From Deltaproteobacteria bacterium (GTDB taxonomy: Bacteria > Desulfobacterota_B > Binatia > UBA9968): DNA of 49,018 nucleotides. Where the stretch lies: contig VBKY01000138.1 of the NCBI GenBank assembly GCA_005879255.1, positions 28,699 to 77,716 on the forward strand, in the 5' to 3' direction. Positions 18,187-26,631 of the stretch are shown here, in pieces; positions within the stretch are counted from its first letter, which is position 1, and every line of letters starts with the position of its first letter. A program made the translations under genes and the position numbers. The notes beneath the pieces are model-generated. The model was not told the origin of the DNA. It did not search any database and saw only the letters and a list, made by a program, of their open reading frames with translations.

Positions 18187-18725
18187 TGCGACCTTTATCC
18201 GGTACCTCGTTCGTCATCCTTCTACTGTTTTTCGCCGGCTTTTTTAGCCATGTGCTTTACCAGCGCTGGAACCCGCCGACACCGGAAACGCAACTGTCGA
18301 TGCCTGGGAACCAAAGCTGGCCAGCGCCTGCTTCCCGCGAGCCGCAAAGTTATCGAGTGAGTTTTGCACCCTTGCCGCTTCCGTCAGCAGCCGAGGAAAC
18401 CAACGTTGAAACTCCCCTGGTGGTTGCCCGTGAGGTGGAGAAAATTCGCGCTCTTACCGGCAAACAGGCGCGCATACGGGGGCGGGTTTTTCGCGTCGGT
18501 CATTCCGCCAAGAGCAACACCTACTTTCTCAACTTCGGTCCCTCACGCGAGGCTCTCACTGCCGTCATATTTAGTTCCGCTGTCGAGCTTTTCGAGAAGA
18601 ACAAGCAAGCGCCTAAGAATTTCGAAAATAAGGACGTGGAAATAATCGGCGCCATTAAAGACCATCCGCAATACGGCTTGGAGATCGTGGTCGAGAATCC
18701 TAAACAGATCAAGATCATCAACTGA
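18186..18725 (+). CDS. membrane-anchored OB-fold nucleic-acid-binding-like protein
   Basis: Protein of 179 residues: one N-terminal helix (FVILLLFFAGFFSHVLY), a proline-rich linker (to about residue 75), and an OB-fold domain with QARIRGRVFRVGHSAKSNTYFLNFG, then VEIIGAIKDHPQYGLEIVVENPKQIKI. This is the tRNA-anticodon/OB type seen in exported nucleases such as YhcR. The ATG overlaps the nuclease stop (TAATG), so the two are translationally coupled and may act together on nucleic acid outside the cytoplasm. That partnership is inferred. An in-frame TTG at 18168 is rejected because it lies inside the upstream gene. Confidence 0.7.
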   Translation: MRPLSGTSFVILLLFFAGFFSHVLYQRWNPPTPETQLSMPGNQSWPAPASREPQSYRVSFAPLPLPSAAEETNVETPLVVAREVEKIRALTGKQARIRGRVFRVGHSAKSNTYFLNFGPSREALTAVIFSSAVELFEKNKQAPKNFENKDVEIIGAIKDHPQYGLEIVVENPKQIKIIN

Positions 18726-18764
18726 TCGATTGGCAATTTATTTATTTGCGATACACTACCATTG

Positions 18765-18944
18765 ATGTCTGAACCCACCAAAAAATGCATGGTCTGCGGC
18801 AAACCAATGGCGGTGCTGAAAGGGAGCATTTGCCAACCCTGCCAAGACCGCATTCGCCGGGAGGCCATCGGCGAAAAAGTTGGGGCTAGTGAGCGGGCCG
18901 ATCGCGAGTTGGCGCACCATGGCGTCACGCCGACCAAGAAATAG
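18765..18944 (+). CDS. small zinc-ribbon protein
   Basis: Protein of 59 residues with two CxxC pairs (C8/C11 and C23/C26) in CMVCGKPM and CQPCQDRI, then a charged helical tail ending VTPTKK. The spacing fits a treble-clef or zinc-ribbon knuckle. ATG 18765 is preferred over the TTG three bases upstream. It lies 39 bp behind the OB-fold gene and is probably the last gene of the holA operon. Function unknown; such proteins commonly bind nucleic acid or act as adaptors. Confidence 0.65.
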   Translation: MSEPTKKCMVCGKPMAVLKGSICQPCQDRIRREAIGEKVGASERADRELAHHGVTPTKK

Positions 18945-19279
18945 CTAGCTTGTCGGCGGCAATTCAGCTTGCTCGGAGCCAATTTCAGCCGATGGCCATT
19001 GTCCGAATCCCTAACCGTGCGCGGACTAACGGGCCGATGTGACTGGGTGCTGAGTTTGCCGACGCAAATTTCGGCGCATTGCTTGAAATCACTGGGTCGC
19101 CAGTTGGTTTGTCGAGAGAACTTTCCATTAGAGCGCAAGCCGAGGTTTTGCCCTGTCGCAAAGGCACTAAGGACGAAACCGGCGAAGCGATTTAGGCCCT
19201 ATGGCGCAGCAGAAATGGGGCTGCGGGTGTTCGGGACTGTTATTGGAAATCAAAGCATGGTATAAACCAGTTTTATTTT
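18945..19279. other. intergenic region, nothing recognised
   Basis: About 335 bp between the zinc-ribbon gene and the carboxypeptidase. Short frames on both strands look random. No terminator or clear promoter was found by eye. Confidence 0.5.
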
Positions 19280-20572
19280 GTGCCAATCGCAAGGTTCCGA
19301 CCGTTGCCGTCCAAACAACTAGCAGGGAGGTCGATAGATCTGCGTTTCCGTGAGTTGATCTCGGTTGGTCTGACTTTAACCGTCCTGCTTATTTTTACCT
19401 CGACTGATCCGGTTTGGTCTTTCTCTCCTGACGAAGAGTTGACAGCTCGGGCGGCAATTCTCATTGACGCCAGCACGGGGAAAGTTCTTTATCAAAAGGA
19501 AGCGGATTTACGCCTGCCTCCGGCGAGCACGACCAAGATTCTCACCGCCATAGTGACCTTGGAAAGTGGACGAAAACTCAGTGAATCACTGACCGTTTCG
19601 AAAGAGGCGACTCGGGTGCCTGCGTCGAAACTTTATTTGCGGCCGGGGCAATCGGTATCCATTGAGGAGCTGCTTTATGGGATTATGCTCGCTTCAGCCA
19701 ACGATGCCAGTGTGGTGTTAGCCGAAGGCATCGCCGGTTCGGTGGAGCGTTTCAGCGAGCTGATGACCAAGAAAGCCCAGGACATCGGCGCAATCAATAG
19801 TCATTTTGCCAATCCCCACGGGCTGACCGCCCCGGACCATTATTCCACCGTCAGGGATCTCGCTATTGTTTTTCGCTACGCCATGAAGAACTCGACCTTC
19901 CGTGAAATTGTCCAAACCAAGTTCAGCTCGGTTAGCACGACCGCGGTGGTGCGGAAAAAAGTCGTGCCGCGGCGTATTTCGGTGCGAAACCATAACCGAT
20001 TGCTGTGGGGTTTTGACGGCGCAATCGGCGGTAAGACCGGTTATACGCACGCGGCACAAAAATGCTTTGTCGGCGCAGTGCAACGGAACGGCACCACGTT
20101 GATTGTTTCGATATTGGGCGCGCGTGATCAGTGGGGCGACACCAAACGGCTGCTGGAGTACGGCTTCGATAACTATGACGCGCTAAAAACGCCGTCGCTT
20201 CCGGCCGGCAGGCTAGTGCCGTCCGAACAACAGGTCGGTGTCCGCAGTGATCGCACGTCGGCCGCGGTGGCATCGTCACAGGACAATCACCGGCCCAGGC
20301 TAACGGACGGTTACATTTTGCAGATCGCTTCGTTTCGCGAAAGGGACCGTGCGGAATCGCTCTCGCGCCAAATAAGTGAAAAAGGCTTCGATGCTTTCGT
20401 CGAACAAACTTCGGTCAATCGGAACGAAACCGCTTACCGTGTTCGGGTCGGTCCATATACCGAATTGGTCACTGCCCAAGAAACCGCGCAAGAAATTCTC
20501 AGCAAAATCGGGCAGCGCGTTTTGATTTTACCATTCCAGGCGCCGCGACTGGAGCAGGGTGATCCAAGCTGA
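19280..20572 (+). CDS. D-alanyl-D-alanine carboxypeptidase with C-terminal SPOR domain
   Basis: Low-molecular-weight penicillin-binding protein (peptidase S11), which trims the terminal D-Ala of peptidoglycan stem peptides. The three active-site motifs are present: S83-T-T-K86, S139-A-N141 and K252-T-G. An N-terminal signal/anchor helix (LTLTVLLIFTSTDPVWS) places it in the periplasm. The last 70 or so residues (GYILQIASFRERDRAESL onward) form a SPOR domain, which binds denuded glycan at division sites. This suggests a septal role. The annotated start is GTG 19280 without a clear ribosome site; a purine-rich AGGGAGG at 19324-19330 hints at a later start, but no standard start codon fits it well. 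Confidence 0.9.
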   Translation: MPIARFRPLPSKQLAGRSIDLRFRELISVGLTLTVLLIFTSTDPVWSFSPDEELTARAAILIDASTGKVLYQKEADLRLPPASTTKILTAIVTLESGRKLSESLTVSKEATRVPASKLYLRPGQSVSIEELLYGIMLASANDASVVLAEGIAGSVERFSELMTKKAQDIGAINSHFANPHGLTAPDHYSTVRDLAIVFRYAMKNSTFREIVQTKFSSVSTTAVVRKKVVPRRISVRNHNRLLWGFDGAIGGKTGYTHAAQKCFVGAVQRNGTTLIVSILGARDQWGDTKRLLEYGFDNYDALKTPSLPAGRLVPSEQQVGVRSDRTSAAVASSQDNHRPRLTDGYILQIASFRERDRAESLSRQISEKGFDAFVEQTSVNRNETAYRVRVGPYTELVTAQETAQEILSKIGQRVLILPFQAPRLEQGDPS

Positions 20573-20596
20573 GCGCTCGTGTCAGGTCTATTCCCC

Positions 20597-21331
20597 TTAA
20601 ATTTCGATTACCATTCCGTCTTCCGCCAGCGTTGCTGTCACTTCATGTCTGCGGGCGAGCATTTCTTCGCCCATATGGGTGAGGACCAGCTTCTTACAAT
20701 CGAGGCGGGATAGGTTCGCTTGCAACCCAAGATAGTTTACGTGCATGCCGGGCTGTTCGCTGTAGAATGAGCATTCGCACAGGAACAAGTCGACTCCGCG
20801 TGCGTGATCAATGAAAAGATCGGTCCACGTCGAATCGCCGGAAAAAAGAATCTGCTTTCCTTCATAACCGACTCTTAATCCCAGCGAAGTGTCGTGCGTC
20901 TGATGCGGTACCCGGAAAGGAAAAACCTCAATTCCATTCACAGATTGCCGCTGTTCGGGCCTTAGAATGCGGAAACGAGTGGGCGGAATTTCTTTCACAT
21001 TCTGGCCGTTGCCGTACATCAATCCGAAGAGTCCACGAACGCGTTCTTCCGTTCCCGGCGGCCCGGCAATCGTTAGCGGATTGTCCCGAGGCTGCCGATA
21101 GAGATACTCGATAAAGAAAAACGGAATGCCGCCGAAGTGATCGCCATGAAGGTGACTCAAAATGATGGCGTCCACGTCACTTGGGTTTAGTCCCGCTCGC
21201 TTCATGGCCAGCAACGTCGTCGGCCCGCAGTCCAGGAGAAACAGCCTGTCGCTAGCTTCGACGAGGTAACCGCTTTGATGGCGGCCACCGCTGCCGAAAG
21301 CATCTCCACAACCGAGAACGTGAAGTTTCAT
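20597..21331 (-). CDS. MBL-fold metallo-hydrolase (RNase Z-like)
   Basis: Protein of 244 residues of the metallo-beta-lactamase superfamily. The metal motif HxHxDH is H60-L-H62-G-D64-H65 in ILSHLHGDHFGG; further ligands sit in VPHQTHDTS, FSGDST and LTHMGEEM. The overall arrangement (LGCGDAFGSGGRHQSGYLVE start, flexible insert after the metal loop) resembles RNase Z/arylsulfatase-type phosphodiesterases, although the exosite arm of tRNase Z is not obvious. It could cleave a phosphodiester or thioester substrate. Transcribed divergently from the MarR gene, with about 100-140 bp between, so the regulator may control it. Confidence 0.8.
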   Translation of the reverse strand: MKLHVLGCGDAFGSGGRHQSGYLVEASDRLFLLDCGPTTLLAMKRAGLNPSDVDAIILSHLHGDHFGGIPFFFIEYLYRQPRDNPLTIAGPPGTEERVRGLFGLMYGNGQNVKEIPPTRFRILRPEQRQSVNGIEVFPFRVPHQTHDTSLGLRVGYEGKQILFSGDSTWTDLFIDHARGVDLFLCECSFYSEQPGMHVNYLGLQANLSRLDCKKLVLTHMGEEMLARRHEVTATLAEDGMVIEI

Positions 21332-21471
21332 GCTTTTTTCTCTACGCTCACTTCGCCAATGTTAGCCAAGGGCTCTTACAACACGTTGCCCAGGCTCAAT
21401 CCGTCTCTTACTCCCTTTGCCGAGCGAAAGCCAAGTTGCTTTTTAGCGCCTGTGCGACTAAATTGACGGGC

Positions 21472-21924
21472 GTGACCGTTTACAGCCGTCCCTTTTTTTC
21501 GTCTTACGCAACTAGTCTTTGGGTTCGTTTTCTTCGCTTCAGTCTACAATCACACAAGAAACTGGAAGCTGATTTGGAAAAGCTTGGACTGACGCCGCCG
21601 CAGTTTTACGTGCTCGCGACCATTGGTTACGCTGGCGGATTACCCTTCGGTGAGATCGGCGCGAAGATGATGGTGACAGTTAGCAATCTCACGGGCATTG
21701 TCGATCGGCTGGAAGACAAGAAACTGGTGACACGCAAGCGCGATGAAACCGACCGTCGCGTAGTTCACGTCATACTCACCGACAAAGGCGCTAAGCTCTA
21801 CAAGAGCACCATTCCGCAATTTGAAGAAAGTGTTTCGGCAATTTTTGAGAAACTCAATAAACTGCAGCAGAAAGAACTTTCCGCGCTCCTGCGCAAGCTC
21901 AATCAAGAATCCTCGGCAGATTAA
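21472..21924 (+). CDS. MarR-family transcriptional regulator
   Basis: Winged-helix dimeric repressor of about 150 residues. The LTPPQFYVLATIGYAGG helix, the FGEIGAKMMVTVSNLTGIVDRLEDKKLV recognition region and the wing KRDETDRRVVHVILTDKG are textbook MarR. The start is uncertain: the frame opens at TTG 21436, with TTG 21463 and GTG 21472 as alternatives; 21472 is given as the shortest reading that keeps the dimerisation helix. MarR proteins usually regulate a divergent neighbour in response to a phenolic or other small ligand, here the MBL hydrolase. Ligand unknown. Confidence 0.85.
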   Translation: MTVYSRPFFSSYATSLWVRFLRFSLQSHKKLEADLEKLGLTPPQFYVLATIGYAGGLPFGEIGAKMMVTVSNLTGIVDRLEDKKLVTRKRDETDRRVVHVILTDKGAKLYKSTIPQFEESVSAIFEKLNKLQQKELSALLRKLNQESSAD

Positions 21925-22060
21925 TCCGGCTGATCCTGGGCCAAAACATTTCCATTCACAACGCGCGAAAAGTAGCATTGCCGTAATAAAGCTGAGGGGG
22001 TTGCCACCTCTGCGAGAGTTCTTTCCAGCCCTTCAATCAAACCGGTTGACGGTGACTTGG

Positions 22061-22088
22061 TTGACAGGGGTTATTGGCGAGCTATAAA
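22061..22088 (+). promoter_or_regulatory. putative sigma-70 promoter of the Fe-S/phosphorylase operon
   Basis: Perfect -35 TTGACA (22061-22066), a 16-bp spacer and -10 TATAAA (22083-22088), placed 42 bp before the GTG of the Fe-S gene and in the same direction. Confidence 0.6.
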
Positions 22089-22129
22089 AGGTTAATGCTT
22101 AAAGTAATTTTCAAGGCGTTACTCTGTCA

Positions 22130-23350
22130 GTGAAAAATCAAAACAAAAATCCCATTGGGCTCGAAAGAGTGAAAAAATGGCTTTATGCCAAGGGGCTTGG
22201 TGAGCGCAGCAGCGGCTGTGTTCTTTGCGGCTCATGTTATGGCCATGGTCCGGCCAATCCCATGGAGGACAAGCCAGGGCCCAAGGAAAAATGCCCGCCC
22301 TATGAATTCTACCGATTCCAGCGTCATACACCCAAGTCGCGCTGGCTAATGGCGCAGCGGGTGTTTCACGGGCTTGATCCGATCACCGCCGAACTCAAAG
22401 AAGTTATTTACGCTTGCACCAGTTGTTTGATGTGCCAGGAACTATGTGGCGTGCGCGACGACGGCTATGGACCGTGGGACATCACCGTCGCCATGCGCGA
22501 GGAAATTACCGAGAGAGAAGGTCCTCTTGACGCGCATCGACCGCTCTACGACGGACTGACCCAGCACGACCATCCCTGGGCCCTGCCGAAGGCGCAGCGT
22601 GGCGCTTGGGCTGAGGGCCTTGGAGTTAAGAAATTCGGCGTGTCCGGCGCAACCACTCTGCTTTACGCTGGTTGCTCCGCCGATCGGGCGAGTGGTCGAA
22701 GCGGCGCTATCGCACTGGCCAAGCTGATGCAAAGGGCGGGAGAAGACTTCGTCATCCTTGGCAGCGAAGAGAAATGCTGCGGTCTTTATGCCTTTGACCT
22801 CGGATTCCGGCGCGAATATGAGCGATTGCAGGAAGCGAACTTAGCGACGATCCGTAATGCGGGAATAAAAAAAGTCGTTGTCGCCTGTGGCAGCTGCCAG
22901 AGAATCTGGCGCGAGTACGCCAAGACATCAGGGATCGAGGTGGTCCACGGCGTCGAATATGTCGATCAATTGAATCGAACCGGACGACTAAAATTCTCCA
23001 CTCCCCTCAATAAGAAAGTCACCTACCATGACTCCTGTCATCTGGGTCGGGGTTGCGGCGTTTACGATCCCCCGAGAAATATTCTGCGCGCGATTCCTGG
23101 AATCCAGTTGGTCGAGATGGCACGCAATCAACGATGGGCTTGGTGTTGCGGTGGCGGTGGTGGTGTGCCGGAAGCAGATCCAGAGTTGGCGCAATGGAGC
23201 GCGACAGACCGCATGCGCGAGGCGAAGGAAACCGGTGCCGAGGTAGTGCTAACTTCCAGCGCGCTGTGCCAACGGTCCTTCACTGATCTCAAACAACCGG
23301 CGCTGCCCGTCCAGGACTTGCTCGAATTCACCTATCAGGCGCTCGGATAA
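22130..23350 (+). CDS. CCG-domain iron-sulfur protein (HdrB/GlcF/LutA-like)
   Basis: Protein of 406 residues. The N-terminal part has clustered cysteines (CVLCGSCYG, KCPP, then CTSCLMCQELCG) suited to 4Fe-4S clusters. Two CCG domains follow: the first with LLYAGCSADR, EKCCGLYAF and CGSCQRIW, the second with TYHDSCHLGRGCG and WAWCCGGGGGVPE. Proteins of this layout are electron-carrying subunits of heterodisulfide reductases, glycolate oxidase (GlcF) or lactate utilisation (LutA). No flavin oxidase subunit is next to it. It starts at GTG 22130 behind a good promoter and overlaps the phosphorylase gene by one base, so it belongs to that operon. Its electron donor and acceptor are not evident. 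Confidence 0.8.
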   Translation: MKNQNKNPIGLERVKKWLYAKGLGERSSGCVLCGSCYGHGPANPMEDKPGPKEKCPPYEFYRFQRHTPKSRWLMAQRVFHGLDPITAELKEVIYACTSCLMCQELCGVRDDGYGPWDITVAMREEITEREGPLDAHRPLYDGLTQHDHPWALPKAQRGAWAEGLGVKKFGVSGATTLLYAGCSADRASGRSGAIALAKLMQRAGEDFVILGSEEKCCGLYAFDLGFRREYERLQEANLATIRNAGIKKVVVACGSCQRIWREYAKTSGIEVVHGVEYVDQLNRTGRLKFSTPLNKKVTYHDSCHLGRGCGVYDPPRNILRAIPGIQLVEMARNQRWAWCCGGGGGVPEADPELAQWSATDRMREAKETGAEVVLTSSALCQRSFTDLKQPALPVQDLLEFTYQALG

Positions 23351-24084
23351 TGCTGAAAGAAGCTCACTTCACGACGCAACGCATGCTGGCAATGCTCGGT
23401 CTGAAGGCCGACTCTCTTGGTCCCTATGCCTTGATCCCCGGACCCAAAGAGCGCAGCGAGATGCTGTTAAAGCTGCTGGACAATCCGCAGAAGAATTTCA
23501 CGTTTTTGGACTACGAGATGCACAGTGGATCGCTGGAGGGCAAACGAGTCACCATTGGCAATGGCGGGCGTTACGCGCCGGACACGGCGATCACCACTGA
23601 AATCCTGTGCGGCGCAGGGGCGCAATCGCTGATCCGCGTTGGCAGCTGCGGGTCACTCCAAGAGCATGTGAAGATCGGCGATCTCGTGATCGTCACCGGC
23701 GCCCACCGCGGCGAAGGCACGTCCCGTTACTACGTGGCAGACAATTTTTCAACAACGGCGCACCGCGACATCATCGAGGCGCTGAAAACCGCAGCCGACA
23801 GTCTAAAGGTCCGCTATCATCTCGGCCGGATCTTTACGACGGACGCGCTGTTCCAAGAGACGCCGGAACTGATTCAGCAACTGAACGAACAAAACTTTTC
23901 GAGCATAGACATGGTCACTTCGGCCTTTCTCACCGTCGCGCAAGTGCGCGGCAAGAAAGCCGGCGCAGTCCTCGCGGTATCCGATGAGTGCCTGCACGGC
24001 AAGTTTGGCTTTCGCGATCCGGCCTTTCTCGAAGCCGAACAGAAGACCATCGAAGTAGCGCGCCAAGCGTTGCAGTATCTCTAA
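23350..24084 (+). CDS. nucleoside phosphorylase (PNP/UDP family) with altered ribose site
   Basis: Protein of 244 residues of the purine/uridine phosphorylase family, which splits a nucleoside with phosphate to give base and sugar 1-phosphate. Seen are the phosphate-site LIPGPKERSE, the TIGNGGRYAPDTAITTE loop, LIRVGSCGSLQ (residues 95-104) and SDE (211-213). The usual Met-Glu pair that holds ribose hydroxyls reads D187-M188-V189-T190 here, so the glutamate is replaced by valine. That suggests an altered sugar specificity, for example a 5'-deoxynucleoside or methylthioadenosine, or a lost activity. Coupled to the Fe-S gene (TAATG) and followed 25 bp later by an MtnA-like isomerase gene. Confidence 0.8.
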   Translation: MLKEAHFTTQRMLAMLGLKADSLGPYALIPGPKERSEMLLKLLDNPQKNFTFLDYEMHSGSLEGKRVTIGNGGRYAPDTAITTEILCGAGAQSLIRVGSCGSLQEHVKIGDLVIVTGAHRGEGTSRYYVADNFSTTAHRDIIEALKTAADSLKVRYHLGRIFTTDALFQETPELIQQLNEQNFSSIDMVTSAFLTVAQVRGKKAGAVLAVSDECLHGKFGFRDPAFLEAEQKTIEVARQALQYL

Positions 24085-24109
24085 CTTTTTTCGTTTTAGT
24101 TTCGAGCTA

Positions 24110-25630
24110 ATGACGAACACCGCACAAAGCCCGCTCTTTGAACCGGTGCTAGCGCACGGAACCGGTTTCAAGATACTCGATGAATCTCTCGTGCCCGAAA
24201 CGATCACGTTCATCGAGGTGAACGACGTAGCGCAGGCGCTTGACGCGGTGCGCGACATGAAAACCCGCGGCTACGGACAGGTGCTGACGTTCTTGTATAG
24301 CGGTGCGCTGATGGCGCAACGTTATGACGGTAAAGAGGCTGGACCCCTGCGTGATCGGATTGCGGAAATGACCCGGCAATTCTGCGCGGTGCGGCCGACC
24401 TTCGATTTCAGCGGGCTCGGCTATTTCTTTGAAGAGTGGTTTAAGAAACTACCGGCGGGCGTCAACGCTGGGGAAACCATCGCGAAGCAAGCTCGTGAAT
24501 TGGCCGGGCAAATTACTCGCGGGCGCGTCGCGCGCGCCGCCCGGGCGGCTTCGATCCTACCGAACCCGGCGCGGGTGATGACGCACTGCAATGTTAGCGG
24601 TGAATTGGTCGCGGTGGCGCATTTTTGCAAAGAGCTGGGTAAGGCCTTCACTGTCATCGCCACAGAAACCCGACCTTACTTGCAAGGCGCGCGCCTGACC
24701 GCGTGGGAGCTCGCGCAGGCGGGCGTGCCGGTGTCGTTGATACCGGATTGCGCCGTAGCCCAAGTGATGGCCAAAGGCGAAGTCAACGCCGTAATCGTCG
24801 GCGCCGACCGCTCGGCGCGCAACGGCGACGTGATCAATAAGGTCGGCACCTACCCGCTGGCGCTGATGGCGAAGGAGTATGGGATACCATTTCATGCGTT
24901 GGTGCAAGATCCGCGCTCGGTGGAAACCGCAGATGACGTGGCCATCGAGGAACGGCCGGCGTCAGAGGTGCTTTTTTTTCAGGGGCAGTCGTTAATCGGT
25001 TCGAGCGGTCGCGGAGTTAAAACCCGTTATCCGGCATTTGATGTGACGCCGGCGGCGCTGATTTCACATCTCGTCGGCTTTGACGGTCTCTATACCCCGG
25101 AAACTTTCCGCCAGAAATACCAGATCGAATCAAAACCCAGCGGCAGTTGTACCAAGCAGAGCCGAAAATATCTTTTGATCTACGGTATCCCAGGCGAGAG
25201 TCAATACAGTTACTTGATCAGCGCTTTGAAGGCAGCGCAGAGCGAAAGCCTTTTGGTTCCCGAAATGCGGCCGGAGCTGTGGGGCGCGCAAGTGGTGGTA
25301 CCGCGACTGCTCGAGCGCAAAGCATCGGCCACTTTGATTTCGGACAACATGATGGGGACACTGTTTGCACGGGGTGAAATCAGCAAGCTGTGTCTGTTCT
25401 ATGATGGCCTGAGCGCGGCGGGCCCCACCGGCATTTGCGGTTCGCTGCTCGCTGTCCGTCTCGCGCGCTTGCACGGTGTTCCCGTCGAATTGCTGAGTGG
25501 GGAAAAGCCAAGCGGCGCACCGATCGACCGCGACGTTGCAACATTTCTGGGCAAAAAGATTTGTCCCGCAGGTGTTTCCATTCGCGCCGTCGAAGCGGAA
25601 GCGCTTCCCTGGGGATTGTTCAAAGAGTAA
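24110..25630 (+). CDS. MtnA/eIF2B-like sugar-1-phosphate isomerase with C-terminal extension
   Basis: Protein of 506 residues. Residues 15 to about 345 match the MtnA/ribose-1,5-bisphosphate isomerase family: catalytic Cys160 in RVMTHCNVSGE and Asp240 in ADRSARNGDVINKVGTY, with TRPYLQGARLTAWEL and VRPT also typical. MtnA turns methylthioribose 1-phosphate into the ribulose form; related enzymes act on 5-deoxyribose 1-phosphate. Family members are normally about 320-370 residues. The extra 145 residues (from KYLLIYGIPGES) resemble a second, partial copy of the Rossmann half (ATLISDNMMGTLFARGEI, LARLHGVPVELL). It sits between the phosphorylase and the aldolase genes, exactly the order of the proposed chemistry. 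Confidence 0.8.
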   Translation: MTNTAQSPLFEPVLAHGTGFKILDESLVPETITFIEVNDVAQALDAVRDMKTRGYGQVLTFLYSGALMAQRYDGKEAGPLRDRIAEMTRQFCAVRPTFDFSGLGYFFEEWFKKLPAGVNAGETIAKQARELAGQITRGRVARAARAASILPNPARVMTHCNVSGELVAVAHFCKELGKAFTVIATETRPYLQGARLTAWELAQAGVPVSLIPDCAVAQVMAKGEVNAVIVGADRSARNGDVINKVGTYPLALMAKEYGIPFHALVQDPRSVETADDVAIEERPASEVLFFQGQSLIGSSGRGVKTRYPAFDVTPAALISHLVGFDGLYTPETFRQKYQIESKPSGSCTKQSRKYLLIYGIPGESQYSYLISALKAAQSESLLVPEMRPELWGAQVVVPRLLERKASATLISDNMMGTLFARGEISKLCLFYDGLSAAGPTGICGSLLAVRLARLHGVPVELLSGEKPSGAPIDRDVATFLGKKICPAGVSIRAVEAEALPWGLFKE

Positions 25631-25638
25631 AGAGACCG

Positions 25639-26631
25639 ATGATCAAGCTCGAGCGCGAAATGATTCGCTGGGGCAAGACGCTCTTTGAGCGTCGGCTCAT
25701 CAGCGGCTGGGGTGGCAATTTAAGTTGCCGACTGGGTAAGCATACTTTTTTGATCACCGGACGGCACGCGCCGCTTGGTTTTCTCACACCAAAGGACTTG
25801 GTACGGATCAACCAGGACGGAAAACCGGCGACGAAGAACCGGAAAGCTTCCAGTGAAACGCCGCTGCATATGGCTGTTTACGCCCGTACGGAGGCCCAAG
25901 TCGTCGTGCATGTCCACCCCCCGATGGTTTTGGCATTTTCGCTGACGCATGAAACTTTCATGCCGATCAGCTTCGAAGAGAAGTACACCATCGGCGAGGT
26001 GCCGATCATTCCGCAGGACACGCCGACGGTGACGAAGCCTGATAAAGTCATTGAAGAACTGAGATATCACCCGGTAGTGATCATCAAAGGTCACGGCACT
26101 GTGGCCATCGGCAATAGTTTTCAAGAAGCGTTTCTCCTCACGGATCTGCTCGAGGAAGCGGTGCGCTGCCAGTTTTTCAAAGAGGGCGTTTCTACCAATC
26201 GAGAGGCGGAAATAGAGTCGTCAAAAACCGGCCAGCGGCCGGCCGCCGCAGGAAAGCGTTACGAACTGTTTTCCAGAGATCACATGAAGGCTTTAATTGA
26301 CGCCGCGAACAGTGATGCGCAGTTTCGACTTGACGGCGCAGAAAACCGCCTCACGACGTCTCTGACGCTCTTTCTCGATGAGTCCGAGAATGCCTGGACC
26401 ATGAAATTCGTCGATGGAGAAATCACCGAAATCGCTCAAGGCGATGACGGCGACTTTCTAATCAGCGGAAAGGCGGAGTGGTGGAAAGCGGTTTTCAGCA
26501 ATCGGATCGACGCGTTTCTCGCCACGCAGCAAGGTAAACTTAAACTCAAACGCGGCGAGCTGGCGCAACTATCGCGCTGGTACAAACCCTTTCAGAGGGC
26601 ATTCGAGCTATGGCAAGCGATACCGGTTTAG
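25639..26631 (+). CDS. class II aldolase/adducin-family protein fused to SCP2-like domain
   Basis: Protein of 330 residues. The N-terminal 190 residues are a class II (FucA/AraD-type) aldolase: SGWGGNLSC start, catalytic acid E73 in SSETPLHMAVY, zinc ligands H91 and H93 in VVHVHPP, and H152 in IIKGHGTVAIG. It would cleave a ketose 1-phosphate to DHAP and an aldehyde. After a short linker, residues 205-330 (KFVDGEITEIAQGDDGDF, WWKAVFSNRIDAFLATQQGK) look like an SCP2 lipid/CoA-binding domain, an unusual partner. The ATG at 25639 is 8 bp after the isomerase stop; an in-frame upstream extension into that gene is rejected. It overlaps the ligase gene by 22 bp. Confidence 0.8.
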   Translation: MIKLEREMIRWGKTLFERRLISGWGGNLSCRLGKHTFLITGRHAPLGFLTPKDLVRINQDGKPATKNRKASSETPLHMAVYARTEAQVVVHVHPPMVLAFSLTHETFMPISFEEKYTIGEVPIIPQDTPTVTKPDKVIEELRYHPVVIIKGHGTVAIGNSFQEAFLLTDLLEEAVRCQFFKEGVSTNREAEIESSKTGQRPAAAGKRYELFSRDHMKALIDAANSDAQFRLDGAENRLTTSLTLFLDESENAWTMKFVDGEITEIAQGDDGDFLISGKAEWWKAVFSNRIDAFLATQQGKLKLKRGELAQLSRWYKPFQRAFELWQAIPV

